Assembly: GCF_019112545.1 (NCBI RefSeq)
Contig: NW_025064915.1
Span: 346,627-410,626 of the forward strand
Direction of reading: 5' to 3'
Length of the DNA: 64,000 bases
DNA from: Guyanagaster necrorhizus
Lineage: Eukaryota > Basidiomycota > Agaricomycetes > Agaricales > Physalacriaceae
The position numbers and the translations under genes were made by a program. This document shows positions 45,267-57,487 of the stretch, in pieces (position 1 is the stretch's first letter; each line of letters begins with the position of its first letter). The notes under the pieces were generated by a model, which saw only the letters and a program-made list of their open reading frames with translations, was not told where the DNA came from and made no database searches.

Positions 45267-47190
45267 GCGTGGTGTCGTGGTTGGGATGATTAACTTTTCG
45301 GATAGATTTCTTGTTCCCGTAGATATCAGTAGACTTTACTCGTATCCCGCCTGTCATTTACACGGACTCGATGTCTTTTTACTTGTAAATAGCTTTTTCG
45401 TGTAGTATATGAACCTATTCCGCTTGTAATAAGTCCATAATAGGTTCGCCGTCAATGGCTAAGCTCCCATTATGCCCGCCGACCCCGCCGCCGTGCTACG
45501 CGAGCTCCACATGGATATTTCGGTCATCTTCTATCCCTTCCACGGTCCTTACAGACTCACCATGTCACTGCCTTTTCATTTCCCTCGCCTCAAACTCTTC
45601 CTTCACCCACTTATCTGCGAGCTTCCATGCCCCCCGATGCCCGTATTGACCACGTATCGGCTCCTAAACGGTTGCTCAAAGGCTGCCTTTGGGTGAGAGA
45701 GGCGAAGATATGGGAGACGGTGTAGTCATTAGGCCAGTGCTTGAGTGGGGGATGGAGGTGGGTGGGGTAAAGGAATGGCTATAGGGGACTGGCATCTGAT
45801 ATACGAATGTAGATTGGAGGTATCCTGCAGCTAGCATGATAGGAGAAGCTGGAATTATTTGAGCGCAATGTGAGTTTGAGATGAACTGCTGCGAGACTGG
45901 CACGGCGGTACAGGGACCTGGAGCAGGATGTTTCTTAAGGAGAGCGAATACGAGCCCAGCTGTGCTAGTGGAAGGGTAGCTCAGATCCAGAGAACCACGG
46001 CTATATAATGACCTCCTGGTTGAGATTGACGAATGAAGCTCCCTTAATAGACTGTTACGAATACGGGACAGTAATCTCTGATGGGTGTGGACGACTCGGA
46101 CACTGCTGTTCCCATTTCCGAGACTGGGGGATTGAAGGTGTCCAAATACGACAATGGAGCCTAAATTGTTCAGCAGAGTTGAGAACCATGAAAGCTGGAA
46201 AGAGCGGGAAAGTGGGAATCATTTCCTGGAGACGAATCTGATCGACGTGGGCCTATGAATAGAAGGGAGCCATCAGCGTCCAGGGAAAGCGCCAAGGTGC
46301 ATAGAGAGCCTGCAGTAACTTTGAGCTAAAGGATAGCAGTACGCTTGATCCCTGTGCTACTTGCTTTATACCAGAACACTAAAGTAACGGTGCGCTGTAG
46401 TTCTTCCAGGTGCTCCTTCATAGTCCTTCCTTTCCGAGTCATACACGGCTATGCAGAACGAGGCATCTACAGCAATCACTGAGTCATTTCGACTGAGATG
46501 CTGATCAGTGTACGCATCTAGTGGCGCAGCGGTATTCGGTCCTTAAAGTGATAAAGTGGGCGCTGTCATGATGAAAGTACGCTTGATTCTGTCTAGTAAA
46601 CGTGGTAGGTACAACGTGCAACTCCAGATGCAGAAATCTGTGCTGTGGAACGGTGTACATTGGTATCAAGTTAATAAGATGAGTGTCTACAGACTCACCG
46701 CAAACTTAGTTAATTAATCCTGTGGTCCTCAGGTAAGAACTTAACATATGACAAAAATCGGCATTGTCCGAATCGGAATATACAGCGCATCACATGATCG
46801 TGACTGGGGTAAAGTGGCGTCACGGAAGCAATTTGTTCACCTCTTCCCTTCTTACCGCGTAACGTGGAGCTGTGCAGGTCACTTCGACGTGTTATATCGT
46901 ATTTGGATTGCATAGCTGTCGAGTTGTATGTCCTTTCTTTATAACTGCTGCTACCCTGTGTCAACTTTCACTCTAACCGCTACTGCACAGTTTGTCTTCT
47001 ATTCCGCTAGTTCACGGGTCAGAACGGGTCAGAATTGCAGTATAGATGGAACAACAGCGGATCCCGTTTCCGAGGTCACGCGCAGCCTCGGAGGTCACAC
47101 CTTGTAAGTCATCACAGCGCTTTTTTTTTGCATACATAGCTCACAGCACCCTTGGTATATTTATAAGCTCGCAGCGCTAACGGTAACTCC
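45267..47190. other. Intergenic stretch with one weak Pro/Ser-rich minus-strand ORF
   Basis: On the minus strand, 45903-45676 and its upstream in-frame extension (to about 46070) read a Pro/Ser/Thr-rich protein (PTSIPHSSTGLMTTPSPISS) without a clear start, splice sites or family. It could be a terminal exon of an unrecognised gene. Nothing else recognised; 46.3-47.1 kb looks like promoter DNA of the next gene. Confidence 0.35.
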
Positions 47191-49572
47191 ATGTCTGTAA
47201 ATTCCATCGTACCTTCTGAAGACGATTCGTCAGAATCCATCGGCCATGAGGCTTTTCATTCTCCTTGTAAGCGTTCACTCTTAAATAATCAGACTCTCAA
47301 TTAACGGCATCCTTTCATCAGTGGAACCGAGCGAAGAAGGTATAATTCGTAAACATATTGGCTTTACATACTTTTTGTTCAAGACTTTCAGGATTGAACA
47401 TCAAACCTTCTGAGACTAATAACTCAACGATAGGTCAGTGAACGCTGAATTTATACGGGGCCTTTCTGATACATGTTACAGACTCTTTCGCCACATCTTC
47501 TTCCAAGCTGACATTATCTGATAAATTGTCTGCACTACCGCCTCCCAACACTCCCAGCCTGAACCGAAATCGGTCTCCAAACCCCGGCGCCAGTCGAGGT
47601 TTTAGACGCAGCTTTGAAGCGTCCGGTTCTTTGCCCTCCGTCAGAAGTGCAGAGGACATAGATCTCATACAGTCCACACGGAACAGCCCTCGACAGGGCA
47701 GCCATCTTCCTCCTCGGTCGAATGCCTCAGACGGTTCAGTGGGCATTGACGCGCCAAGGAATAGAGCCTCGTTAGATTCCGACCGCATCTCCTTACCTGC
47801 CCTACAGAGCGTTAGAAACGGTAAGATTTCTCTAATTCTTTCACATATTAAGCTTATCTTAGCTTCCCTTCAGCCTTTTCTCGCAGAAACAGGGGAAGTG
47901 ATCCTACGCTCCCAGCTCAACGCACTGAACAGCTCAAGGGAGAAAATCTCGACTCGCGTTCTCGTTCTCCGTCTCGCGCAGCCTCTCCTCTTCGTCTATT
48001 GCAGCAATGGTCTCAAGGTCGTCATCGCTTTCATAACAACCCAAGGGAGGAACCGTTCATTCCTGTCGATCCTTTCCGTGCAAAGTCGCATTTCCGTTTA
48101 CCATGCTTACCTTGCTGTTGCGTCAGCGAACCTAGCGATTCCTCAGAGACGGGAATGGATTATGATTGCGGCAAGGTGAAACACTATGCTGAAAGCATAT
48201 CCACATTTATCACCGAGACGCTACCACGATTATTCTATCTATACGCGCTGCTGCGGCTGCCTGCTCTTTATTTCTCTAGGGTCTCACGGATTTTCGAGGA
48301 TGCCGAAGTCAGCCGGCCCGATGTCCAGCGCATGATCGACGCGTGTTACCGTCCGGGATACACTGTACCTCTGTCCTCTAACGTGAACATTACTTCGAAC
48401 GGGTATCGTTCGCCAGCTGCTGGAGTATCTGGTCAGGTCGGTGCTGCGGCGCTACTTTCTGACCTGGATATTCTTCCAGAAGATTGGGTGGCACCGTTCG
48501 TCTCACCAGCGCTTGTGCGATTCAAGCATTCGTGGGAGGCCTTTATTGATACCCTTATGAGAGAGTGGAAAACTCTTAATCTCGTTTCTGCTCTGTTGTT
48601 AACGTATGTACTCACCGCATGTTACTGCGTGATTATATTGCTGATGATATCAGAGCTATTTTAACCATGTTCCAGATACCAAACGCTGCCTCTGATCCTA
48701 TCACTCGGACGGCGGCGTTGTTGTCACTGATCTGCGCTTTAATGAGCGTGTCTTATGGCTGCATGTACATCGTCAGGTGAGCATCTCATACATTTTGTCT
48801 CTGGTCAAGTCGCTCATTGCTTGTATAGATTTGGAACTATGAGGACTATGTATCGCGCCTCGCGATGGGCCGAGGTAAGAAAGGGAGTTTGTATTAGCGG
48901 AGTATACTCTGACTGACTGACTTGACTTGTAGGAGGCTCGTAAGACCAACACCGTAATTTGGTGGAACGTCTGGGTTATGCTCGCCATGCCGGCTGTATG
49001 GTTGTCCTGGTCCGTGTCAGAGTTGGCTGTGCCAATTCACTCAGCACTAATCACCATATTGATACAGGTCCATGGTCTACTTTGTCGTTTCCATCCTGTC
49101 TTTCGTGTGGCGCACAGGATCCGCACTCGACCCAGCTGAGTACCAGGGACTGAGTCCCACTGGAGTGCTGGGTCCGCGAATCGCGATTACATGTGTTTTC
49201 CTGATTGGGATGATATACCTCGTTCTCATAGTGAACACCCTCAGGAGCTATGGCACGCATGGGGTGTTGAGATCTGGGGCACAGGTTGAAGTGCCAGAGG
49301 AGGAGCGACGAGGGAGGGAGCGGGAGCGGGGTGCGAGCCGTCGGGAGAGTAGGAGACGGAGTGAGCGGTATGACCATGTACCAGAAGCTGCAGCGAGAGG
49401 GACTCCGGATCTTCGTAAGGATAAGGTAGTCGAGGAGGTGATGGAAACTGAGGTGAAGGAGAACGGTCGGTTGAGAACTCTCTTAGGGTTTGGGGTGAAC
49501 CGGGGTTCGGATTTGGAGAGGGGGATGTGGGAGGAGAACGACTCGCTTAGACGTGCTCGTTCATCGGGCTGA
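47191..49572 (+). CDS. Multi-pass membrane protein of unknown function (Agaricomycete family)
   Basis: Nine exons: 47191-47266, 47322-47339, 47392-47433, 47482-47820, 47874-48603, 48654-48776, 48829-48874, 48933-49009, 49068-49572; 1,956 nt, 651 aa, frame closed, all introns GT-AG and 48-58 nt, one exon only 18 nt. Residues 1-220 are Ser/Pro/Arg-rich and probably disordered. Then a helical region, and hydrophobic segments near residues 392-412 (LVSALLLTAILTMFQI), 420-443 (LLSLICALMSVSYGCMYIV), 466-497 (long, perhaps two spans) and 521-541 (RIAITCVFLIGMIYLVLIV). The tail after 545 is charged, with basic and then acidic clusters. A CCC motif (CLPCCCVSE) lies before the helical part and could be palmitoylated. 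Start chosen because ATG 47191 opens the frame that splices through. Confidence 0.85.
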
Positions 49573-50066
49573 CTTATGATTTCGTATGATTACTTATGGA
49601 CTAACTTGCTATGGACTGCTGTATTCCTTTTTTATTGCAGAAGATTGTATCGCTGTATAGACATGAATGTCACCTAAGTAACTGATAAATCGGCAGCCCT
49701 TCTGTTAAAGTTATTACGTTTATCGTATGGGATGGCATCCAGTGATGATGCGTCCATGGCATTCGCGGAAAACTAGATCACGGCAGGGATTGAACGTGAA
49801 TCACTGAGACTTAGTAACAGGCAGCAAGATATACTGCCAGTACTTTGAACATTTCAGTCCCACATTTCAGTTGTAATTATTAACCCTCCTCATGCTACCA
49901 AAGGTATATTATCATCTATTGAAGATACCATAGGTGTACAACTATTTCCAGTTTGGTGGCAACTGCAAGGGAGCAGCCCGGGGAACCGGTCTAACCGCCG
50001 CATGCGTTGATGGGCCGAACTGTTTTTACCCACGGTTGAATCAACTCACTCTTCTCCCGTCATTAT
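49573..50066. other. Intergenic
   Basis: No ORF or motif recognised; AT-rich 3' flank of the membrane-protein gene and 5' flank of the kinase-like pseudogene. Confidence 0.5.
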
Positions 50067-51270
50067 GATCAAGGAATTCATAGACAGTGAGTTGGCATAA
50101 TAATTACCATCGACATTCTCTGACTGTAATTTCAAGGTATCCCACGCAATGGATCAGCGTCATTCGTTCCGAGTCACCGCCACCTTCCTCAGACTGGACT
50201 CGAACGATTGGTTCAATACATACCTTTGTCCGGTTTGACGAGGCTTGCAAATGGGCCTGCGTCAGATTCCAAGTGCCTTGTCTCTCGCTGACCTCCGAGA
50301 TCGCTCACAAAGTTCAGTCCGAAGGGTGGCAAACATTGCATGCGGATGATAATGAAGTTCTTACACCTTTCTACGGCTTGTTGCCAAACGAGTTCCCAAA
50401 GCGTCCTTACGATTTTGCTCCCCCAGAGATGATCCAAAACACCCTTCTCATCTGCGACCTTGCTGATCTCCGTTGTTACGATCTCGTACCGCCACACGAA
50501 TGAGTTTACAAAATTGGAGAAAATGACTTTCTCTTCAAAGTGCGATGAGACAGACCCCCTGCTGACGTTCCTAAAATCGAGGAAGAGTACCATATCTCTC
50601 ATCGTCTTCGAGATTCGCCCTACGTTCTGCCTCTTCATGGCTTGGTTCGCGCCACGCGCTGGTATGTTGTGCCAGAAGATCCTATTGCACAACATGTGGT
50701 TGTCCTGGATGGTTTCTTGGTGCCATATGTAGGGTCCTATTCGAAACTGTTTCATGAGGGCGAGTGGACTGTCTATGAGAAGGAGATACTAGCTGTGGCC
50801 CTCATAGACGCTGTACGACATCGAATCCCGGGGCGTTTCTCCGAGCAATGTCACCGCCCGTACTGTGCGGCTGACTTTGGATGCTCTCAAAATTGTTGGC
50901 GTGGGTCTACGGGAAATCTCTCGTTTTTTCCTGTATCCGATGTCCTGGTATCACACGAAAGACCCAAAGATTGCAACCTTAGGAGCCCTGTCAGCGATAA
51001 TATGCCGCCTCTTTATGGAAGTACGGCCCCATTTGTCTTTCGTGGATCATGAAAATCTACCCATTGTCCTCTAAGATGTTGCCAGACGTGCCATGGACAC
51101 ACAGACACACTCTATTGCGCAGCTCAGAGAGGAAACGTGGGAAGAGTTGGGAGGAATTCGGTCGCGGGGTATCACTATTCCAGATCTGGTGCGAAAGCGG
51201 CATCTGCGTTTTCGAACGCGAAGCTGTTTCGAAGAATGAGTGGTGGTTTGGTTTCGAATCTCAGGAGTAG
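50067..51270 (+). pseudogene. Kinase-like gene, broken (unrelated to K1-K3)
   Basis: Possible start ATG 50067 and intron 50091-50135; the long frame to 50503 contains PLLPNEFPKRPYDFAPPEMI-type sequence (GLLPNEFPKRPYDFAPPE) and LICDLADLRCYDLVP. Reading on past two in-frame TGA codons gives VYKIGENDFLFKV, PPADVPKIEEEYHISHRLRD, SPYVLPLHGLVRA and GFLVPYVGSY, an N-lobe pattern of fungal kinase-like proteins. The HRD and DFG motifs are not found. A last ORF 51049-51270 looks like a C-terminal tail (WTHRHTLLRSSERKRGKSWE). Stops imply a pseudogene, unless unusual splicing removes them. Confidence 0.5.
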
Positions 51271-53416
51271 TTTTGACGTCTTGACGTTACGTGAAAGGCT
51301 GAGGTGAGATCTGTTGCCACGTTAAGTCCTTTCAGAAGTTAACCAATGATAGGACAGTCCGATGCATTACATAGTCTACGAAAATGACGCGTATCACTCC
51401 AGGGCAATTCAGGGAGAGGCATGTTCAGCGCAAGCCACTGTCCTCGCTGAGGGTCAAAGTAATGAATCATCTGATGCCCAGAGGTCAATATGTCCCAGGT
51501 AATCCAGATTCTTCGCTCCGAATCGTACTGTGCCTATATTTATTTGACCTGAACTATGGCCTTCGCTTGAGCACTGACCGCAAGTCCGTGGGACTATCCC
51601 GGCAGCCAAAGAACATGCGAGGATCCCAATGCAATGGTTAGGGACAGGAGGGTCTGGAAAAGGCGCGATTGCTTCTCCTCTTGAGGTGTGATTAAGGAAG
51701 CAGTTTTTTATTTGCTCCCGACTGTAGCCTAGCTCTTGAGCATGGCAGCAGATTCCCCATCCAAGAACGAGGTGGCCACCAGCCCAACATTCTGTTATAT
51801 AACATGCACATTTCGTCAGAAAATGTCATTTGTGTCAATCGATATTAGACCTCCAGGAACGTTCTGCAGAGAGATTAATGATGGTGACCATATCGTAGAA
51901 GGGAACAGACCCACCAACCTTAGTTAATAGAGCGAATGATTGTCAAGTGCGCTACTGCTAGAGAAATTTCCCCACAGATGGAAGGAGCATCAACGGTCAC
52001 GCATCTATAGAGGACAAGCCGTTTCTTACAGCTTTTGATGAAACAATTGCTGGGTGGCAAGGACGAGAAAATGGCATCCAAGTCGATACCACGGAGGAAT
52101 TCTTCTGGAAAACATGATGTCTTTGCATAGTATCTTATTTCTACCCGTCGGTGTATGTCGCTATCTCATATACGAAGCAAGAAGCCTGCCTGGCAGCGAT
52201 CATCCAAAAAAGGACTGTGCAGCTGGCTTACTTGAAGTTGACTTCATTTCCCACCAGTGTTGCACAGTCGCCTAACTTTGAGGCAAAGTCAAGGTTGCCG
52301 GTTGTGAAACTTGGATGCATGACCTTGATTCTATGACGTCATCATCATGTTTATCACGAAAAGTTTCGACTTATTTGATTGCCTCCGGTCCCTGAGTAGT
52401 ACGCAAGATCACAGTGGCGTGGGTAAAGCTGTTTGCTGTCAGTGACAGTGATGATTCATGACTTCGGCAACTGTCACACGCCCGCACATCACTGTAAATT
52501 CCCACATGACTGGCATCTTGGCCAACCGCAGATCAAACTTAAATAGTTAGCAACACTGGGTGTCCATTACTATACTCCACATCATATGCCAAAAAATCAG
52601 GAAATCAGATCAATGAATGGAGGGACTGCCAGACAGGAGCAAGAGAGGAGGAAGGAGCCTGAGATTGAGAATCTGTGTCATGACTGCCATGTCTTCATCA
52701 AATGTTGAATCTAAATATAAAAAAACAAGTTTGATGCCCTCCAACATGTGTTTGGAAATTAATTAATTATGGCATAAGCAGCATAGATGGTTTACTCCTC
52801 TCAGTTACTTAGAAACATCGAAAACTCATGGGCTTCCCATGAAAGCTCAGAGTTACAGAAATATGATGTGGCTTGAGACTTCTAACCGTTTTTGATGCTG
52901 GACTGATACTACTGAAATAGCAAATCATCGGTGGTTGTTAGGCATAGACTCACTAGCCAGTCAGACAACAGTGTTGTGCAGATTGCAGACAGTTCCAGTA
53001 TCTGACTTTATCCATGCTACTGCAATCTTTAGAAAGCTAACAAGATGGAACAAGAGAAGTCAAGGTCATTTGCATGACAACCATTGCACCCAAGTTTCAT
53101 GACCAGCAATCTTGACATCATCTCAAGGTCAGGTGACCATACAATGCTGGTTCACAAGCTAACATCTTGTGCTGATTTCTAAAATAGTGTTTCAGTGTTT
53201 TTTTCTCTCAGGTCAAACCACTGGCAATTTCAAGTACAAAGGTAGTGATAATTAATGCTGGTAAATACTCATGCTGAAGTTTGAGCCATTTGCTTTGACC
53301 ACCAATATTCAAAATGGCAGTTAACCTGGTGTCCTAAAAGCCATCTTGAATATGCTAATACCAATAACCAAAAAGTCGCATATTACATAAATAATATTTC
53401 AGGCCAGATGCTTTAG
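51271..53416. other. No recognisable gene; CpG content drops at about 52.53 kb
   Basis: ORFs up to 85 codons (51384-51641, 52054-52275) have no motifs I recognise. After about 52,530 CpG becomes rare and the DNA resembles the repeat block left of 38 kb. Confidence 0.5.
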
Positions 53417-54545
53417 CTTTATTATATTCTCACAATCTGATCATTGTTGTTAAGGCCTTAGTTTCTTACATTCGAGAAAAATAGTTCACAGGGTAAGCCA
53501 ATCACTCACAGAGGCCTTCAAGCTTCAAGCTGTATTCTCTTTTCAGGATATCAAATGGGAAAATGCTGTCATGAATTATTGCTGTGGGTTTGACCCTCAA
53601 TATTCTGATTCTCTCAAGTATACCATGTTCAAGGCCCAGGGACTCATCAAATATGCCACCATTGACTTTGACATTGCAATCATATTCCCTTCTGATGCAA
53701 CCTCTTCTCACTGTCATTTACCTTATACAGATTCCTGAGTGGGAAAGAAATATCACTACATCTATGATGCTCTCCAAGGTGAACATGACTATGATCCATT
53801 TGCATTTAATGTCACTCTTCTTGGATATCTTTTTTGCCACCACTTCCAGGTACATGGTCATGATCTAAGCACAGCAAAAATTTTTAAACAAGCACTTGAA
53901 GTATTTGACTCTCTATAAGCCCATGCTCACTTCTCTGTTAGATAAGATGGTCACCCAAATGATCTCACAGCACTTTACTGCATCTGAGGCACTGCAGTTC
54001 TTTGAGGAGCTCCTGTCTGGAGCACAGCTAGATATCACAGTTTTGTCCAATTGCTTCACTGACTACTTTGAAAACTACAATGGATGAGAAGATCTTCCTG
54101 CAGATTTCATTCAGAAATAGTCAGATTATCGAGAGCTGCCTGTCTCTCACATGATCATTTCACTCAGGAAAATATGCTACTGGGGTGTTGGGTATCATCA
54201 GGCACTTGTAATCACTTGGAGGATATTGAGCTGGGGTCTGCATCTGTGCTCCATGCCTTTACATATAGCAGGAATGCTGTACAATACCTGCAATGGTTAT
54301 CATGGCATTTCTGGCTTATACTTATTGTTTTAAATTTATACCATTTATATCTTTCCAAGTTGGATTGCATGGCTAAAGGATGAACATCCTTCTCTTCACT
54401 GCTGATACTTTTGTACTATTGTGTAGGTGCCAGTAATTCTTCAGATAATTCTCTGTTGAGCACATTCTTGTCACTGAAAATTCAGGTCTTATGGTTTGTC
54501 AGCTGTTCTTGTCTTGATAGATATCAGTAGAATCTGGCATGAAGA
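53417..54545 (+). pseudogene. Kinase-like gene, decayed copy K3 (C-terminal two thirds)
   Basis: Homologous base for base to 21128-22245 (K1), starting at CTTTATTATAT(T/C)CTCACAATC and continuing past the coding end into shared flank (GTCAGCTGTTCT, AGTAGAATC). Fragments: VNMTMIHLHLM-shadowed frame encoding the GEHDYDPFAF block, then SQHFTASEALQFFEELLSGA and DYRELPV-type C-terminus. The N-terminal third is missing. Differences from K1 are mainly transitions. Confidence 0.7.
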
Positions 54546-54746
54546 ACAGATGACAGAAATGTTTCTCACCTCAGCTGATACAGCAAAATAGAAGAATGAC
54601 TGAGGTGCCAAACAGGTATGCAAAGGCTTAAATACTTGATTGGAAGACTGATGAGATGTGTACAAAAAAGGAATGATAAGATTATGGAAGGAATAGTAAT
54701 CATGGGTAAGTAAGAAAGAAATAATAAGTACAGATTGCCTCCAACA
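54497..54746 (-). repeat. Candidate copia 3' LTR
   Basis: On the minus strand it starts TGTTGGAGGCAATCTG right after copia RNase H tail sequence (54801-55089) and contains TATTTAAGCC near 54630. The end at GCTGACA (54497) is a guess. Part of its end also lies downstream of K1 near 22.2 kb. Confidence 0.35.
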
Positions 54747-54800
54747 CTCCCTCTGATCCATAGTTATATTATTGAAACAATGTTGAGCCCATCCAGGTAA

Positions 54801-55089
54801 TGGATACAGTTCCATAAAAATATTGGTAGGGTTCATGTTGCCTCAAATAAACTCAACCTTAAGATTGTCACTCTTAATGAGGTCCCATATGTAGTGCTGG
54901 CAGATGGCATATATACTTCACCTTTCAGTGGGATTTTGTGGTTTTAGTCAAGGAACCCCCCCCCAGATTATCACCATACAGCAGACCGGGGCAAGGCACC
55001 GAGAGTTCAATCTCATCAAGGCAGCTCAGCATCCACATCATCTGCTGAGCATCCCTCATCAAAGAGATGTACTCCACCTCCACTGTTCC
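54801..55089 (-). pseudogene. Copia RNase H fragment, inverted copy, CpG-depleted
   Basis: Minus strand reads VEVEYISLMRDAQQMMWMLS, LDEIELSVPCPGLLYGDNLG, then a TGA and a frameshift, and RGNMNPTNIFMEL. It mirrors 55445-55733 (coordinate sum 110534) and shares its stop, frameshift and nine-G run. The left copy has lost CpGs that the right copy keeps. Confidence 0.8.
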
Positions 55090-55324
55090 ATTGTATAGGG
55101 TTGAAAATGGCTTTATTTATCGAAATAAATGATACTTAGGCTACATTGCAAGTAAAAACTAGTAAGTATCAGTGGCGCAAGCCTACATTGTATGAAAACC
55201 GTCTCCAGGTACTCTGAACAAGGCATTATGGGGCTCGGATAGAAGTCGGAGCTTCTACCTGGTAACTCGACATTCCAAATGGAACGAGCTGCCGGGTGGC
55301 CTAGCCGGCACCACGGCAAAAGCC

Positions 55325-55815
55325 GTGACCAATGGAAATAAGCGCGATCGATCGACATGTCAAGATACCAGGCGTTCATACGTGTTTACGATCACGGGCG
55401 CACCAGTGTGCTGGAGCTCGAAGCGCCAGTCTACTGTGGCACTGTCTACAGTAGAGGCGGAGTACATCTCTTTGACGAGGGACGCTCAGCAGATGATGTG
55501 GATGCTGAGCTGCCTTGATGAGATTGAACTCTCGGCGCCTTGCCCCGGTCTGCTGTATGGTGATAATCTGGGGGGGGGTTCCTTGACTAAAACCACAAAA
55601 TCCCACTGAAAGGTGAAGTATATATGCCATCTGCCAGCACTACATATGGGACCTCATTAAGAGTGACAATCTTAAGGTCGAATTTATTCGAGGAAACACG
55701 AACCCTGCCAATAGTTTCACGAAACTGTTACCCCGCGACGCGCGTATCCGTTATCTACGCGACCTGGGGGAAAGATAATTCTCTTAAAATGATATCAATA
55801 TCAAGGTTTTATTAA
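55325..55815 (+). pseudogene. Copia RNase H and 3' end of pol
   Basis: Reads SYVFTITGAPVCWSSKRQST, VALSTVEAEYISLTRDAQQM and YGDNLGGGSLTKTTKSH, the RNase H end of copia Pol. A TGA follows KSH and a one-base shift follows; the shifted frame continues CQHYIWDLIKSDNLKVEFIR and NSFTKLLPRDARIRYLRDLG then stops near 55.78 kb. The rest of pol is missing to the left. Confidence 0.8.
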
Positions 55816-55857
55816 CTCTACAGTCTTGAAGGCGACCAGATTGAAGAAAGATACCAG

Positions 55858-56363
55858 TGTTACACTACTCGGGGGCCGTCATTCCAGAGATTTCACCTAA
55901 TGGCAAGCACCAACAAGACACAACAAGCTTATTCACCATCGACAACGACGATCAAATGACATCGCAGCTGCTCCATATCGTCGCGTCGGTTTACTGGCAA
56001 CCTTAGTTTTCTGGCCCTTTTATTATTGTCTAGTCCTGCTACTGCTCAGTATCTCGAAAGAACAACAGGAAAACACCTTGAGTCACTTATACTGTCGACT
56101 CGGAGATTCTTTTTCTGATATGGATAGAATATCTTCCATTCATCGCTATGTCTCTACTGCCATTGTAGCGCCTCTTGGTGTCGGAAAGATAGATACTGGT
56201 CTGTGACAGTGAAGAGACGGCGAAAGTGCGCATGTTTATTGTCGAGAGCCCGCGAGCCCAGGAGCAACGACTCCCGTCCTTAAGGTGCCAACTGTGTCAG
56301 CGTACACTTCACCGTGAAGAAATACCGTTTCATCTTCTGCGAAGACTTTGTTATATTCTTACA
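55858..56363 (+). repeat. Candidate copia 3' LTR (about 506 bp)
   Basis: Begins TGTTACACTACTCGG 75 bp after the copia pol end, preceded by the purine-rich TTGAAGAAAGATACCAG, and could end at TATATTCTTACA (56363). The ends are a guess without a partner. Lies in the palindrome, so its mirror is 63174-63679. Confidence 0.35.
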
Positions 56364-56726
56364 ATCTACGGCCAGAAGGCGTTGTTGTGATTTTGAACTC
56401 TTTGAGAAGTGAGGGAGAGTTCCATGGGCTCTTCATGCACTGGTCGTTGGTTCACGTTCTGTTGTCGCTGCCTCTTTTTTATTTCCTTCGTTTCATCTAC
56501 AGACACCGGTAGTGTATGGATACGGAACATTGGTACCAGAATTACCCACATTTTTTCTTTTCTCAGGACGCTTCGTTCAGATCTCGCGTCGGATGTTCGA
56601 GTTCTTCATAACATATATGTTCCTTATCCAGCGGTATTGATTTCTCGATCTGTCTACTTGTCCAACAAATGAATACAATATCACCGATACATTTAAATCA
56701 CTCCCGAGCACTTGTAGAAGATTCCC

Positions 56727-57235
56727 TTAGAGGCCAACATTGATGGGGGTGCAGCCCAGAGCAACAACGCCGTTCTGTTCGTGGATAAGTATGCATGCAA
56801 TCATTTCCGAGGTCGAATTACTCACGTAGCTGTTGTCTGTACAGCAGACAGGTTGGTCGGAGCAGTCGGTGCCACCAGCGCCAATGCCAGTGATGGGGCT
56901 GCAGGTAACACCGCTGCGATGAACGTACTCAGCAAAGCAGAAGACACGATTTAGTACGTGAAAACCTACAGATCAGCGGTGATGCTGCTGAGGGCGATCC
57001 CGAGGAGGCCCAAGAGGGTCTGAACAGCGCTACTCAGGTCACTGGGCTATCACAATTCAATCGTTTAGCTCCCCAGCGTGATCGTATAGATGAGTAGCGC
57101 AGGTCAACTCACACTCTGGACAGAATTGCAGCACTGCGCGCTACCGGAAGCACAAGTGTCTTGCCGGGGAAGGACAGTGGCGGTCGCAAGGAGAGGCAAA
57201 GCCAGGAGAGTAAAAGCAGAGAGACGAACAAACAT
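56727..57235 (-). CDS. Class I hydrophobin, left copy
   Basis: Exons on the minus strand: 57235-57113, 57046-56970, 56913-56826, 56774-56727; 336 nt, 111 aa. Hydrophobins are secreted proteins that self-assemble at air-water and cell-surface interfaces, coating aerial hyphae and fruiting bodies. A signal peptide ([19 protein letters not shown], about residues 1-19) precedes eight cysteines at residues 28, 35, 36, 71, 84, 90, 91 and 104, the C-CC-C-C-CC-C order; the 34-residue C3-C4 spacing indicates class I. Introns of 66, 56 and 51 nt are GT-AG. It is the mirror image of 62302-62810, with no protein difference seen. Confidence 0.93.
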
Positions 57236-57307
57236 TATGAAACTGAGGTTAAGCTGTACAACTGTGAGGGCTGTTCGACTTGGTCATACCCGGTAAACTC
57301 ACCTCTC

Positions 57308-57314
57308 TTTTATA
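57308..57314 (-). promoter_or_regulatory. TATA box of the left hydrophobin gene
   Basis: Mirror of 62223-62229: TTTTATA on the plus strand, 73-79 bp before the minus-strand ATG at 57235. Confidence 0.65.
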
Positions 57315-57487
57315 CGTTTTCGTCCTCTCTGTTATCCCCATGTACGATAGTCATCTGGTCGAGTAATAATGGTCCGTCCTGACTGGCAATGCGCACGTTT
57401 GAGGAATACCGGGACAGGATGTGGTGCTGGGTGGAAGCGAGTATCCGTCAGTACCATACCTTTTCACGGTACTTGTACTGTATTTCT

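Noticed and set aside
54904..55630. 64- and 84-codon ORFs beginning MAYILHLSVGFCGFSQ on opposite strands, seemingly a conserved small protein
   Set aside because: They are antisense shadows of the duplicated copia RNase H fragment; their similarity follows from the inverted repeat.
56409..56672. 87-codon ORF with a Cys-rich start (mirrored at 62865-63128), possible secreted peptide
   Set aside because: It lies in the 3' flank of the hydrophobin, has overlapping ORFs on the other strand, no splice or family evidence, and its two copies are due to the palindrome.
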